DNA of 33,108 nt from an uncultured Woeseiaceae bacterium (GTDB lineage: Bacteria; Pseudomonadota; Gammaproteobacteria; Steroidobacterales; Woeseiaceae): NCBI GenBank assembly GCA_945788575.1, contig CALZMR010000003.1:1-33108 (forward strand). Direction: 5' to 3'. Positions 8,114 to 16,477 of this stretch are shown here, one piece after another. The notes beneath the pieces are model-generated. The model saw nothing but the letters and a program-made list of their open reading frames with translations. It searched no databases and was not told where the DNA came from. The translations under genes and the position numbers were made by a program. The first letter of the stretch is position 1. Each line of letters opens with the position of its first letter.

Positions 8114-9004
8114 TTGGCGCAGCCCTTCGAAGACAGAATCGACTACTACTGCGACCGCGTCGCAATGAAGCTCGATGTCGCGCTGCCGGCCTCGACCGAA
8201 CGGCCGGAGCGTCTCCACGATGCGATGCGCTACGCGGTGTTTGCCGGCGGCAAGCGCGTGCGGCCGTTACTGGTGTACGCGACGGGCGAGTGCCTGCAGG
8301 CCGACCCGGCGCTGCTGGACGCTCCGGCAGCATCGATAGAGCTGATCCACACGTTCTCGCTGGTCCACGACGATCTGCCCGCGATGGACGACGACGATCT
8401 GCGTCGTGGCAAACCGACTGTTCACCGCGCCTACGACGAGGCCACGGCGATTCTCGCCGCCGACGCGCTACAGCCATTGGCGTTCTCGGTGCTTGCGGAT
8501 ATCCCGTCCGTCGCCGGCAGCAAGCGTGCCGCGCTCGTCCGTTTGCTCGCGGACGCCTGTGGCTCGATCGGCATGACGGGCGGCCAGTCGATCGATCTGG
8601 CCGCTGAAGGCAAAGAACTGTCGGCCGAAGAACTCGAACACATGTACGCATTGAAAACGGGCGCGCTGATCCATGCCGCTGTCATGTCGGCCTGTCTGCT
8701 TGGCGACGAAGTGCCCGAGGAAGAAGCCGTCGCGTTGGACGCATTCTCGCGTGCCGTCGGCGTAGCCTTTCAGATCCGTGACGATCTGCTGGACGTCGAA
8801 GGACAGACGGAAGTCATCGGCAAACCCGCCGGTTCGGACGTGGCGCTCTCGAAAGCCACCTATCCGGCATTGATCGGAATCGACGAGTCGCGAGCGCGAT
8901 GCACCGAACTGCTCGAAGCCTGCGTCGCCGAACTCGACGTATTCGGCGAGCGAGCGGAGCCGCTTCGCTGGCTCGCGCGTTACATCGTCGAACGCGGGAA
9001 TTGA
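8114..9004 (+). CDS. ispA: Farnesyl diphosphate synthase (polyprenyl synthetase)
   Basis: The enzyme condenses isopentenyl diphosphate with DMAPP and GPP. The 296-residue protein has the first aspartate-rich motif DDLPAMDDDD, followed by LRRGKPTVH, and the second motif QIRDDLLDVEG. The residue five before the first motif is Phe and the fourth is Ser (FSLVHDD), which fits a C15 product as in E. coli IspA (Tyr-Ser). The start is TTG 8114, with GGAAG at 8102-8106 seven bases upstream; an earlier in-frame TTG at 8096 has no ribosome site. It diverges from the mevalonate operon, whose product it uses. Confidence 0.9.
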   Translation: MAQPFEDRIDYYCDRVAMKLDVALPASTERPERLHDAMRYAVFAGGKRVRPLLVYATGECLQADPALLDAPAASIELIHTFSLVHDDLPAMDDDDLRRGKPTVHRAYDEATAILAADALQPLAFSVLADIPSVAGSKRAALVRLLADACGSIGMTGGQSIDLAAEGKELSAEELEHMYALKTGALIHAAVMSACLLGDEVPEEEAVALDAFSRAVGVAFQIRDDLLDVEGQTEVIGKPAGSDVALSKATYPALIGIDESRARCTELLEACVAELDVFGERAEPLRWLARYIVERGN

Positions 9005-9008
9005 TTGC

Positions 9009-10175
9009 GTGGACGCTCGCTGCATCCTGCACGTCGATATGGATGCTTTCTACGCGTCGATAGAACAGCGCGATAAGCCGGAGCTCCGCGGAAAGCCCGT
9101 GGTCGTGGGTGGCGAAAACCGCGGCGTCGTTGCCGCCGCGAGCTATGAATCGCGGGAGTTCGGCATTCGATCGGCGATGCCGATGGTGGAAGCCAGGCGC
9201 CGGTGTCCGGACCTGATCCGGGTCGCGCCGCGCATGTCGCACTACCGAGCCGTATCGCGACAGATATTCGCTGTCTTCCGCGAGTTCACGCCGCTCGTCG
9301 AGGGTCTCTCGCTCGACGAAGCCTTTCTCGATATCACCGGCAGCCTGAAGCTGCTCGGCGACGGCGAACGCGTTGCGGTCGAGGTGAAAAAGCGGATTCA
9401 GGAACGAACCGGATTGACTGCCTCGGTCGGCGTCGCCGAGAACAAACTCATCGCCAAGATCGCCTCCGATCTCGATAAGCCCGATGGTCTCGTCGTCGTT
9501 CCCGCGGACAGCGTGACCGCAATACTCGATCCGCTGCCGGTCGCCGTCATCCCGGGCATCGGCCGCAAGACGCTGCCCAGACTGGAGCAACTCGGCGTAC
9601 GCACGGTCGGCGATCTGCGCACGGCACCCGAAGGCCGGCTGGAGTCGATCTTCGGCCGCTACACGTCGACAACGCGGCAGCGCGCTGCGGGCATCGACTC
9701 CCGCCCGGTCGTCGCCGAACGCGAGGAGAAGTCCATTAGCGCCGAGGAGACCTTCGATCAGGATCTCGATGACCGGCACGACATGGAGCACAAGCTCATG
9801 CAGCTTTCCGAGCGAACCTCCGCACGGCTGCGCCGCGCCGGTCTGCAGGCCGCGACGGTGCAGGTGAAGATCCGACAGTCGGACTTCACGACGAGCACCC
9901 GGCAGACGTCTCTCAGGCCACCGGGCAACGGCACAGAAGCGATCTACGCTGCGGCCCGGGGGCTCTTGTCGGCATGGTTGGCCGACAATCCAGGGGCTCG
10001 CGTGCGTCTTCTCGGGGTGGGCGGCGGCAGCCTGAGCCCGGCGCAGCAGGCCGATCTCTTCGAAGACGCCCATTCGCCGTCGGCCGTAGACGAAACCGTG
10101 GATGCGATCCGGGAGCGTTTCGGCAATACCGCGATGAGCCGCGCCAGCGGCCTCCCGCGCCGGGATGACGGCTGA
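9009..10175 (+). CDS. dinB: DNA polymerase IV (Y-family)
   Basis: This is an error-prone translesion polymerase. The 388-residue product has the Y-family catalytic acids Asp10 (HVDMDAFYAS), Asp103 and Glu104 (SLDEAFLD). A thumb with helix-hairpin-helix follows (VIPGIGRKTLPRLEQLGVRT), then the little-finger domain. A QADLFE motif at 347-352 looks like a beta-clamp binding peptide, but it is followed by 36 more residues, whereas in E. coli the clamp motif is at the very C terminus. The start is GTG 9009, four bases after the ispA stop, with no clear Shine-Dalgarno sequence, so it is probably translated by coupling to ispA. No LexA box was noticed. Confidence 0.92.
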   Translation: MDARCILHVDMDAFYASIEQRDKPELRGKPVVVGGENRGVVAAASYESREFGIRSAMPMVEARRRCPDLIRVAPRMSHYRAVSRQIFAVFREFTPLVEGLSLDEAFLDITGSLKLLGDGERVAVEVKKRIQERTGLTASVGVAENKLIAKIASDLDKPDGLVVVPADSVTAILDPLPVAVIPGIGRKTLPRLEQLGVRTVGDLRTAPEGRLESIFGRYTSTTRQRAAGIDSRPVVAEREEKSISAEETFDQDLDDRHDMEHKLMQLSERTSARLRRAGLQAATVQVKIRQSDFTTSTRQTSLRPPGNGTEAIYAAARGLLSAWLADNPGARVRLLGVGGGSLSPAQQADLFEDAHSPSAVDETVDAIRERFGNTAMSRASGLPRRDDG

Positions 10176-10177
10176 GA

Positions 10178-10186
10178 TGGTAGAAT
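10178..10186 (+). promoter_or_regulatory. Possible extended -10 promoter for gspAB
   Basis: TGGTAGAAT (TGn followed by TAGAAT, 5/6 to consensus) lies 32 bases before the gspA ATG. No good -35 is present, as is common for extended -10 promoters. Confidence 0.3.
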
Positions 10187-10217
10187 CGGGACCGCGTTTG
10201 AGAGGCGCAATAACAAT

Positions 10218-11864
10218 ATGTATACGAGCTTTTTCGGCCTCAACGAGAAGCCATTCTCGATAACGCCGGATCCACGGTACCTGTTCATGAGCGAGCGTCA
10301 CGGCGAGGCGCTCGCGCACCTGGTCTACGGCGTTACCGAGTCCGGCGGATTCATCCAGCTCACGGGCGAAGTCGGCACCGGCAAGACGACGCTTGTACGG
10401 ACGCTATTGCAGAGCCGCCTTCCCGATAACGCCGACGTCGCCGTCGTGCTCAATCCGCAACTGTCCGCAATGGAATTCCTGCAGGCGATCTGCGAAGAAC
10501 TCGGCGTGCCTGAGCCGGACGACGCCCGAAGCATCAAGTCGCTGGTCGATTCGCTCAATCACTTTCTGCTTATGGCGCACGCGGAGGGCCGGCGCACCAT
10601 CCTCGTCGTCGACGAAGCGCAGAACCTGTCACGGGACGTTCTCGAACAGGTGCGCCTGCTGACCAACCTCGAGACGTCAAAACAGAAACTGCTGCAGATC
10701 ATCCTGATCGGCCAGCCGGAGCTGCGCGATTTACTCGCACGCAACGATCTGCGCCAGCTCGCGCAGCGCATCACGGGCCGGTATCACCTCGAACCGTTGT
10801 CGCGCGCCGAGTCCGCGCAATACGTCGAGCACCGCCTGAGGGTGGCGGGCGCTCTCGGCGAAATATTCGACAGCGCCGCGAAAGCCGAATTATTTCGCCT
10901 GTCTCAGGGCGTGCCCCGGCTCATCAACGTCATTTGCGACCGCGCGCTTCTGGGCGCCTACAGCATGGAGTCGAGGCGGGTCAGCAAGCGCCTCGTCAGG
11001 CGCGCCGCAAGCGAGATTTCGGGCAAGGCCTGGCAGGTGCGCACGCTCAACTGGATGGCGCCCGCGATGCTTGCCGCGGGAGCCGCTGTCATCGCAGTCG
11101 GCGCCTGGTCGTATTTTGCCGGACAATCGCCCAGCGCCGAGCCGCAGACCACGGCACCGGTCGAGACGGTGGTTGAAGAACCCGCACCTGCGGCGCCGAC
11201 GCCCGCCGTCACCGAAGAGCCTGAAGAGCCCGACCTCGACGAACAGCTCGTCGTTGCGCGCGACCTGACCGACCTCGAGTCTGCGCTCGGAGGGCTGCTC
11301 GATCTCTGGGGCGTCGAGTACTCGCCGGACACCAACCCCTGCGAGCAGGCAGCAAGTGCCGGCTATCAGTGCCTTGCGCAGCGCGGCAGCTGGAACAATC
11401 TGCGGCAGCTCGACCGGCCTGCCGTCCTTAGCCTGACCGACCGGCGCGGCGACTCCCATTGGGCTGTGCTGACAGCCATCGAGGGGGGCCGGGTCGATCT
11501 CTCGATTGGCGGCGTGCTCGTATCGCATCGGATCGACGCGGTCGCGGATTTCTGGTTCGGCCGGTTCTACCTGATCTGGAAACCGCCCAACGGCGTTTCC
11601 ATTGATTTGATCCCGGGCGTTCGCGACCAGAATGTCGTTTGGCTGCGGGAGAGTCTCGCGGAGATCGACGACGGCTACCGCGCCGAGCCCGTCGAGTCCG
11701 ACCTCTACGATGCCGCTCTCGAGCAGCGGGTTCGACAGTTTCAGCGCGACCACCGGCTGACTGTGGACGGCCTCGCGGGACGACAGACTCAGATCATCAT
11801 CAACTCGTTACTGGCGCCGGACGATATTCCGCGCCTAACCACGCCCAGGCTGGCTCGGGACTAA
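10218..11864 (+). CDS. gspA: GspA-type AAA ATPase with peptidoglycan-binding domain
   Basis: The family partners GspB to open the peptidoglycan for assembly of the type II secretion secretin. The 548-residue protein starts with FFGLNEKPFSITPDPRYLF, diagnostic of ExeA/GspA. It then has Walker A GEVGTGKTT (50-58) and Walker B VVDEAQ (130-135), and one membrane helix at about 279-302. A Pro/Glu/Ala-rich periplasmic linker leads to a domain resembling a C39-like papain fold (about 345-460, with DSHWAVLTAIEGGRV) and a C-terminal peptidoglycan-binding repeat (about 470-545, with VRQFQRDHRLTVDGLAGRQT). The ATPase is therefore cytoplasmic and the cell-wall domains periplasmic. The rest of the secretion system is not in the window. 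Confidence 0.88.
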   Translation: MYTSFFGLNEKPFSITPDPRYLFMSERHGEALAHLVYGVTESGGFIQLTGEVGTGKTTLVRTLLQSRLPDNADVAVVLNPQLSAMEFLQAICEELGVPEPDDARSIKSLVDSLNHFLLMAHAEGRRTILVVDEAQNLSRDVLEQVRLLTNLETSKQKLLQIILIGQPELRDLLARNDLRQLAQRITGRYHLEPLSRAESAQYVEHRLRVAGALGEIFDSAAKAELFRLSQGVPRLINVICDRALLGAYSMESRRVSKRLVRRAASEISGKAWQVRTLNWMAPAMLAAGAAVIAVGAWSYFAGQSPSAEPQTTAPVETVVEEPAPAAPTPAVTEEPEEPDLDEQLVVARDLTDLESALGGLLDLWGVEYSPDTNPCEQAASAGYQCLAQRGSWNNLRQLDRPAVLSLTDRRGDSHWAVLTAIEGGRVDLSIGGVLVSHRIDAVADFWFGRFYLIWKPPNGVSIDLIPGVRDQNVVWLRESLAEIDDGYRAEPVESDLYDAALEQRVRQFQRDHRLTVDGLAGRQTQIIINSLLAPDDIPRLTTPRLARD

Positions 11865-11878
11865 TCAGGGACTGACGT

Positions 11879-12553
11879 ATGTCTTTCATCTTGGATGCGC
11901 TCCGGAAATCAGAGAACGAACGGCAGCAGCAGTCGGACGCTGAGTTCGCGACCGTGCCGTCAGGCTCGGACAATCCTGCCCCTCCAAGGTGGCTATGGGT
12001 CCTCGGCGCACTGCTCATCGTCAACGTCGTCGTCGTGACCGGTCTGCTCCTGCGCCCGGACGCGCCGGCCGCAGATTCGCCCGCCGCACAGACCATGCCC
12101 GAGACCGCGCCCGAGACATCGGCCTCGAACAGACCTGCGGTACGGAACGTGCTCGAGTCCGCGCCCGAGACGTCGGCGGCGCCGGAGCAGAGTTTTGCCG
12201 ATCGGGTCGATGCGGCGCGACAAAACCAACCCGTGCGGACTACACCCGCGCCGGAACCGGCCGTCGAGACATCGACGCCCCAGCCGGCCTACGTCGCGCC
12301 TGCGCAAACCGGCGAAGCATTCTTGCTGCCAAGCATGCAGGAGGTGGTCGCGAACGGTACGCTGCAGCTACCGCCAATGCACATCGACATTCACGTCTAC
12401 AGCGACACGCCGGGCGATCGATTCGTTTTTATCAATATGAATAAGTACCGCGAGGGCGAGCGACTGGATGAAGGCCCGGTAGTCCGGGAGATCACGCGTG
12501 AAGGCGTCGCCCTCGAACATCGCGGTACCGAGTTCTTCTTGTCGCGCGATTAG
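11879..12553 (+). CDS. gspB: GspB-type secretion assembly protein
   Basis: The 224-residue product begins MSFILDALRKSE, the usual N terminus of GspB proteins. It has one membrane helix at about 38-58, a long Ala/Pro/Glu/Thr periplasmic linker and a C-terminal beta-rich domain from about residue 160 (MHIDIHVYSDTPGDRFVFIN ... EGVALEHRGTEFFL) that matches the GspB C-terminal domain. It follows gspA by 14 bases with AGGGA upstream of its ATG, so the pair forms one operon. The linker contains imperfect repeats of an APETSA-like unit. Confidence 0.87.
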   Translation: MSFILDALRKSENERQQQSDAEFATVPSGSDNPAPPRWLWVLGALLIVNVVVVTGLLLRPDAPAADSPAAQTMPETAPETSASNRPAVRNVLESAPETSAAPEQSFADRVDAARQNQPVRTTPAPEPAVETSTPQPAYVAPAQTGEAFLLPSMQEVVANGTLQLPPMHIDIHVYSDTPGDRFVFINMNKYREGERLDEGPVVREITREGVALEHRGTEFFLSRD

Positions 12554-12566
12554 ATTGGAAGTTACC

Positions 12567-14405
12567 GTGTCCACACACCTGACCGGCGACAGCCTGTCGC
12601 AGGCCCTGACGTCCGGCATACACAGGGTGATTGCCGAGCAGGATCTGCTGAACCGAATCAACGTCTTTCCGGTCGCTGACGGCGATACGGGAACGAACCT
12701 CAGCCTGTCACTTGGCTCGGCGCTGCCCGTCCTTGCCAACGACGATGAGCGGCACCTCGGCACCATGCTCGCGGCCGTTGCCGACGCCCTGCTCGACGGC
12801 TCGCGCGGCAACTCCGGCGCGATCGTGGCCCAGTTCTTCCAGGGCGTAAGCGACTCGGCTGGCGAGATCAGCCGCTTTACGACATATACGTTCAGCAAGG
12901 CCGTGCGCCTCGGCAGCGAATACGCTCACGATGCGCTGGCTGAACCGCGCGAAGGCACGATCCTATCGGTGATCGCCGCTTTCGCTGACAGCGTCCACCG
13001 GCAGGCTATCGAGTTCAAGGAAGAACATTTCCCGAAACTGATCGGAGATGCTTTGACCCGCGTCGACGAGGCGCTGGCGCGAACTCCCGAGCAATTGGAC
13101 GTTCTGCGCAAGGCCGGCGTGGTCGACGCCGGGGCGAAGGGCTTCGCCACGATGGTCGCTGGCGTCGCTGACTATCTGATCCATGGCCGCGTCGCGCCGA
13201 AGCCCGACCTGTCCGTGCTGTTTTCCGAGGAGATGTCCTTCGAAGGATCGGCTGAAGGAGAGGAATCGAATTACAGGTACTGCACCGAGTGCATCGTCAA
13301 CGGCACCGACATTGACCGGCGTAAACTCCGTGAGAAGCTCTCGGAACTCGGTGATTCGCTCGTGCTCGCAGGCACCAAGCGGAAAGCCAAGATCCATATC
13401 CACGTGGACGAGCCGGACGACGTCTTCGAACTCGCCGGCGCGTTCGGTGAAGTCACGGCCCAGAAGGCTGACGACATGCATCGCCAGCACGTATCCAGCC
13501 ACAACAAGGCGCGCCGCTTCGCCGTAATCACCGACTCGGCCGCCGACATCGCCGAGGAGGACCTCGAGCGGCTCGACATACACGTCGTCCCGGTGCGGGT
13601 CCAGTTCGGAGAGCGCGGCTATCTCGACAAAGTCAGCATTACTCCGGACGAGTTCTTCCGCGAGCTGGCAACGAATCCGATTCATCCGACGACATCGCAA
13701 CCATCGCCGGGCGATTTCCGTCGCCAGTTCCAGTTCCTTGCGAGCCATTTCGCCGACGTCGTCTGCATCAGCGTAACTTCCAAGGTCAGCGGTACCTGTC
13801 AGGCCGCCGCTTCCGCGGCAGAGCGAGTCAACGCGCCTGGACACATCCGCGTCGTCGACTCGCGCAGTGCGTCGATGGGTCAGGGACTCATCGTCGTCTA
13901 CGCCGCGGAGTGCGCGAATGCCGGACTAACGGCCGACGAGACCGCAGCGCGGCTCGAGGAGGCCATTGACCGAACCCGGACGTTCGCCGTCCTGAAGGAC
14001 CTCCGTTATGCCGTGCGCGGCGGCCGGGTCCCGGGCTGGGTCAAGACGATCGCGGACCTGTTCAGACTGACGGCGATGCTGAAGACGACGCCCGACGGGC
14101 GGGTTGCCGCGGCCGGCTTCCTGCTCGGCCGCAAAGCACGGATTCGCAAGTTCGCCCGCTATGTGTCCAAACGCATCGACATCGACGGCCCGATGGATAT
14201 GGCCATCGGCCACGCCGGGTGCCCGGAGGATGCAGACGAACTCGCGGCTCTGCTGCGCGTTGGTTTCCCCAACGTCCGACGTGTCTCCAAAACCGAGCTG
14301 GGCACGGCCTTCGGCGTGCACGGGGGGCCAGGAACGGTCGTGGTCTCGATGCAGCCGTGGGAGGAGCCGGTGTCCGGCTCGCGCCCCATCGAGCCTGAGC
14401 GCTAG
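12567..14405 (+). CDS. DAK2-DegV fusion (FakA-FakB-like fatty acid kinase)
   Basis: A 612-residue protein joins both halves of the two-component fatty acid kinase of Gram-positive bacteria. Residues 1 to about 205 are a DAK2 kinase domain: NVFPVADGDTGTN, SRGNSGAIVAQ and VDAGAKG. Residues about 235-300 match the FakA middle domain (YRYCTECIV ... LGDSLVLAG ... IHIHVDEP). Residues from about 317 are a DegV domain (FAVITDSAADI, TTSQPSPGDF, VSGTCQAA), which binds the acyl chain. The predicted reaction is ATP-dependent phosphorylation of a bound fatty acid to acyl phosphate, feeding PlsX/PlsY; this activity is inferred from homology. The start is GTG 12567, five bases after GGAAG. Confidence 0.85.
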   Translation: MSTHLTGDSLSQALTSGIHRVIAEQDLLNRINVFPVADGDTGTNLSLSLGSALPVLANDDERHLGTMLAAVADALLDGSRGNSGAIVAQFFQGVSDSAGEISRFTTYTFSKAVRLGSEYAHDALAEPREGTILSVIAAFADSVHRQAIEFKEEHFPKLIGDALTRVDEALARTPEQLDVLRKAGVVDAGAKGFATMVAGVADYLIHGRVAPKPDLSVLFSEEMSFEGSAEGEESNYRYCTECIVNGTDIDRRKLREKLSELGDSLVLAGTKRKAKIHIHVDEPDDVFELAGAFGEVTAQKADDMHRQHVSSHNKARRFAVITDSAADIAEEDLERLDIHVVPVRVQFGERGYLDKVSITPDEFFRELATNPIHPTTSQPSPGDFRRQFQFLASHFADVVCISVTSKVSGTCQAAASAAERVNAPGHIRVVDSRSASMGQGLIVVYAAECANAGLTADETAARLEEAIDRTRTFAVLKDLRYAVRGGRVPGWVKTIADLFRLTAMLKTTPDGRVAAAGFLLGRKARIRKFARYVSKRIDIDGPMDMAIGHAGCPEDADELAALLRVGFPNVRRVSKTELGTAFGVHGGPGTVVVSMQPWEEPVSGSRPIEPER

Positions 14406-14411
14406 GGCACG

Positions 14412-14978
14412 TTGAACGAATTGATCTGGTTGGTCGGGATCCCGATCGTGCTGGTCGGGCTCGCCGCGTGGCACCGATCGCTGCTTTCTGCGATTCCAGC
14501 AGCTGTCGGCGTCTACATAGTTTTCCTCGCGGGGCTTTTCGCCGCAACCATTGCCACGGTCGGCATCGTCTGGGCCGCGTTTGCGGCAATCACCGTTCCT
14601 CTGCTGCTCTACAAATTCCCGGGACAGTACACGGCGGCGAGAACGCTCACGGTCTTGCCGCTATGGCCGGTGCTGGCCGTGATCGCCTTCGTTGCCGAGC
14701 GTGACCTGCCCGTCGAGATACTGCCTGATGAGATTCCGGGCCGGTTCGACGCGACAGTCTCGTTCATAGAATCTGCCGGTACCGCAGGCGAATACCTGAT
14801 CGTGTTCTTCGAGGAATTCGGTGACACCGCGTTCTTCTGCGACGCCCAACTCGAATCGGCCGATGGGCTGCGGGAGAACGCCAGGTTGACGCTGCACGTC
14901 GAGCACAGAAATGTGGACGAACTCGGCGACGACGTACTGTGGATCAGCGCGGCCGATTCATTGGGCAACGAATCTTAG
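14412..14978 (+). CDS. Unknown protein, N-terminal membrane helices
   Basis: The 188-residue product was not recognised. Three or four hydrophobic helices fill about residues 4-22, 27-50, 52-68 and 80-95. The soluble acidic C-terminal part (about 96-188) looks like a beta-rich domain that would face the periplasm. The start is TTG 14412, six bases after the previous stop with AGGG just upstream, so the gene is likely cotranscribed with the fatty acid kinase fusion and might act at the membrane with it; that link rests on position alone. Confidence 0.6.
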   Translation: MNELIWLVGIPIVLVGLAAWHRSLLSAIPAAVGVYIVFLAGLFAATIATVGIVWAAFAAITVPLLLYKFPGQYTAARTLTVLPLWPVLAVIAFVAERDLPVEILPDEIPGRFDATVSFIESAGTAGEYLIVFFEEFGDTAFFCDAQLESADGLRENARLTLHVEHRNVDELGDDVLWISAADSLGNES

Positions 14979-15012
14979 TTGCGTCCTGGCTCACCGACCC
15001 GCGCGTTCGAAA

Positions 15013-15681
15013 CTAAGCCAGTACGGGTCCGGTCGCATCGATAAGGTCCGCTCCTTCGTTCCTCGCGTTGTTGACTCGTCGGTCGACCGGCCAGGCCCGC
15101 ATCGGCGGCGTATCCTCGCTGGCGGTCTCGATCATCGTCTCGTCCCCGCCGAGCCAGTCGTCCGCGCGATCGGGTTCGAGCACCATCGGCATGCGGTGGT
15201 GCAAGGGCTCCATGAATTCATTTGCGGCCGTCGTGATCAGCGTCGCCGACTGCACGTGCTCGCCCGTTTCCTTGTCCGTCCAGTTCTCCCATAGGCCTGC
15301 GAGTCCGAATGGCTCGCCGCTCGCGAGTCCGATCAGATACGGAGTCTTGGTGCTGCCTTCCCGGCGCCACTCGTAGAAGCCGTCGGCCAGCACGATGCAG
15401 CGGCGGCGCCGATACGCCGCGCGGTAGGAGGGTTTCTCCGCAACGGTCTCGGCGCGGGCGTTGATCATACGATTGCCGATGGACGGGTCCTTCGCCCAGA
15501 AGGGGATCAGGCCCCAGCGCAAAAGCGCGAACTCACGATCGCCGTCCTCGCCGTTGCGGACCGCGGCAATATCCTGGGTGGGGGCGATGTTGTAGCGCGG
15601 TTTGAGTTCGGAGGCGCCGGTCACACCGAACAGTGCGGCCGTTGCCTCGCTGGGTGAATAGAATGCAAAGCGGCCGCACAT
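15013..15681 (-). CDS. yedK: SRAP family protein (YedK/HMCES), abasic-site shield
   Basis: Members of this family form a covalent thiazolidine link to abasic sites in single-stranded DNA and protect them. The 222-residue protein carries the required pieces: Cys2 immediately after Met (MCGRF), Asn31 in RYNIAPTQ, Glu104 in GFYEWRR and His161 in HHRMPMVL. Cys2 being the N-terminal residue after Met removal fixes the start at 15681. It lies downstream of the ABC exporter genes on the same strand with a 22-base gap. The C-terminal tail ends WPVDRRVNNARNEG, also typical of the family. Confidence 0.93.
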   Translation of the reverse strand: MCGRFAFYSPSEATAALFGVTGASELKPRYNIAPTQDIAAVRNGEDGDREFALLRWGLIPFWAKDPSIGNRMINARAETVAEKPSYRAAYRRRRCIVLADGFYEWRREGSTKTPYLIGLASGEPFGLAGLWENWTDKETGEHVQSATLITTAANEFMEPLHHRMPMVLEPDRADDWLGGDETMIETASEDTPPMRAWPVDRRVNNARNEGADLIDATGPVLA

Positions 15682-15703
15682 AATCGATCCCTACCGGCGG
15701 CCG

Positions 15704-16477
15704 CTATTCACGGATACCGACGCCGCGCCGCATGAGCATGAGGCAAGCGGTGAACAACACGATGACGAACACAATCAGGATGGCATAAGCGTTCAGGATG
15801 CCTATGTCCGACCGGCCGAGAATCCCGTATCGGAATGCATTGACCATGTACAGGATCGGATTCGCCTTCGATGCTGTCTGCCAGAACTCCGGCAGCAGTG
15901 AGATCGAGTAGAAGACACCGCCAAGGTAGGTCAGCGGCGTCAGCACGAAGGTCGGAATAATCGAGATGTCGTCGAATTTCTTCGCGTAGACGGCGTTAAT
16001 GAAGCCCGCCAGCGAGAACACGACGGATGACAGGAGCACGATCGAAATCGTGATCAGCGGATGCTGCACGTCAAGTCGCGTGAAGAACAGTGCGATGGCC
16101 GTCACGAGCGTGCCGACGAACAAACCGCGCAGTACGCCGCCTGCAACGTGACCGATGATGATCGCCGAATTCGACATCGGCGACACCAGCATTTCCTCGA
16201 CATGCCGCCCGAACTTGGCGCCGAAGAACGACGAGACCACGTTGCCGTAGGAGTTCGTGATGACCGACATCATGATCAGCCCGGGTGCGATGTAGGACAT
16301 GTAATCGATGCCGTCCATCTGGCCGACGCGCCGCCCGATCAGGTTGCCGAAAATGATGAAGTACAAAGTCATCGTTATCGCCGGCGGCACGATCGTCTGT
16401 ATCCAGATGCGCAGCACGCGGATCACTTCCTTGCGGACCAGCGTACGGATCGCGATAAGGTTCAGTGCAACGTTCAT
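15704..16477 (-). CDS. yadH: ABC-2 type transporter permease (YadH-like)
   Basis: The 257-residue permease has six predicted membrane helices and an ABC-2 fold with the segment YMSYIAPGLIMMSVITNSY and the motif GGVFYSISLLPEFWQ. Both are characteristic of the YadH/NodJ-type exporter permeases. It overlaps the ATPase gene by 4 bases (ATGA arrangement), so the two proteins are made together and should form a homodimeric permease with two ATPase subunits in the inner membrane. The substrate is unknown; family members have been linked to drug or glycolipid export. Confidence 0.9.
   Translation of the reverse strand: MNVALNLIAIRTLVRKEVIRVLRIWIQTIVPPAITMTLYFIIFGNLIGRRVGQMDGIDYMSYIAPGLIMMSVITNSYGNVVSSFFGAKFGRHVEEMLVSPMSNSAIIIGHVAGGVLRGLFVGTLVTAIALFFTRLDVQHPLITISIVLLSSVVFSLAGFINAVYAKKFDDISIIPTFVLTPLTYLGGVFYSISLLPEFWQTASKANPILYMVNAFRYGILGRSDIGILNAYAILIVFVIVLFTACLMLMRRGVGIRE

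Noticed and set aside
7959-8651. Long N-terminal extension of the decarboxylase frame across the ispA gene
   Set aside because: It runs antisense to ispA, is Arg-rich and low in quality, and lies upstream of the TATAAT that starts the operon.
8814-10319. 501-codon leftward frame opposite ispA and dinB
   Set aside because: Both real genes are unmistakable on the plus strand; this frame is His/Arg-rich antisense with no motif.
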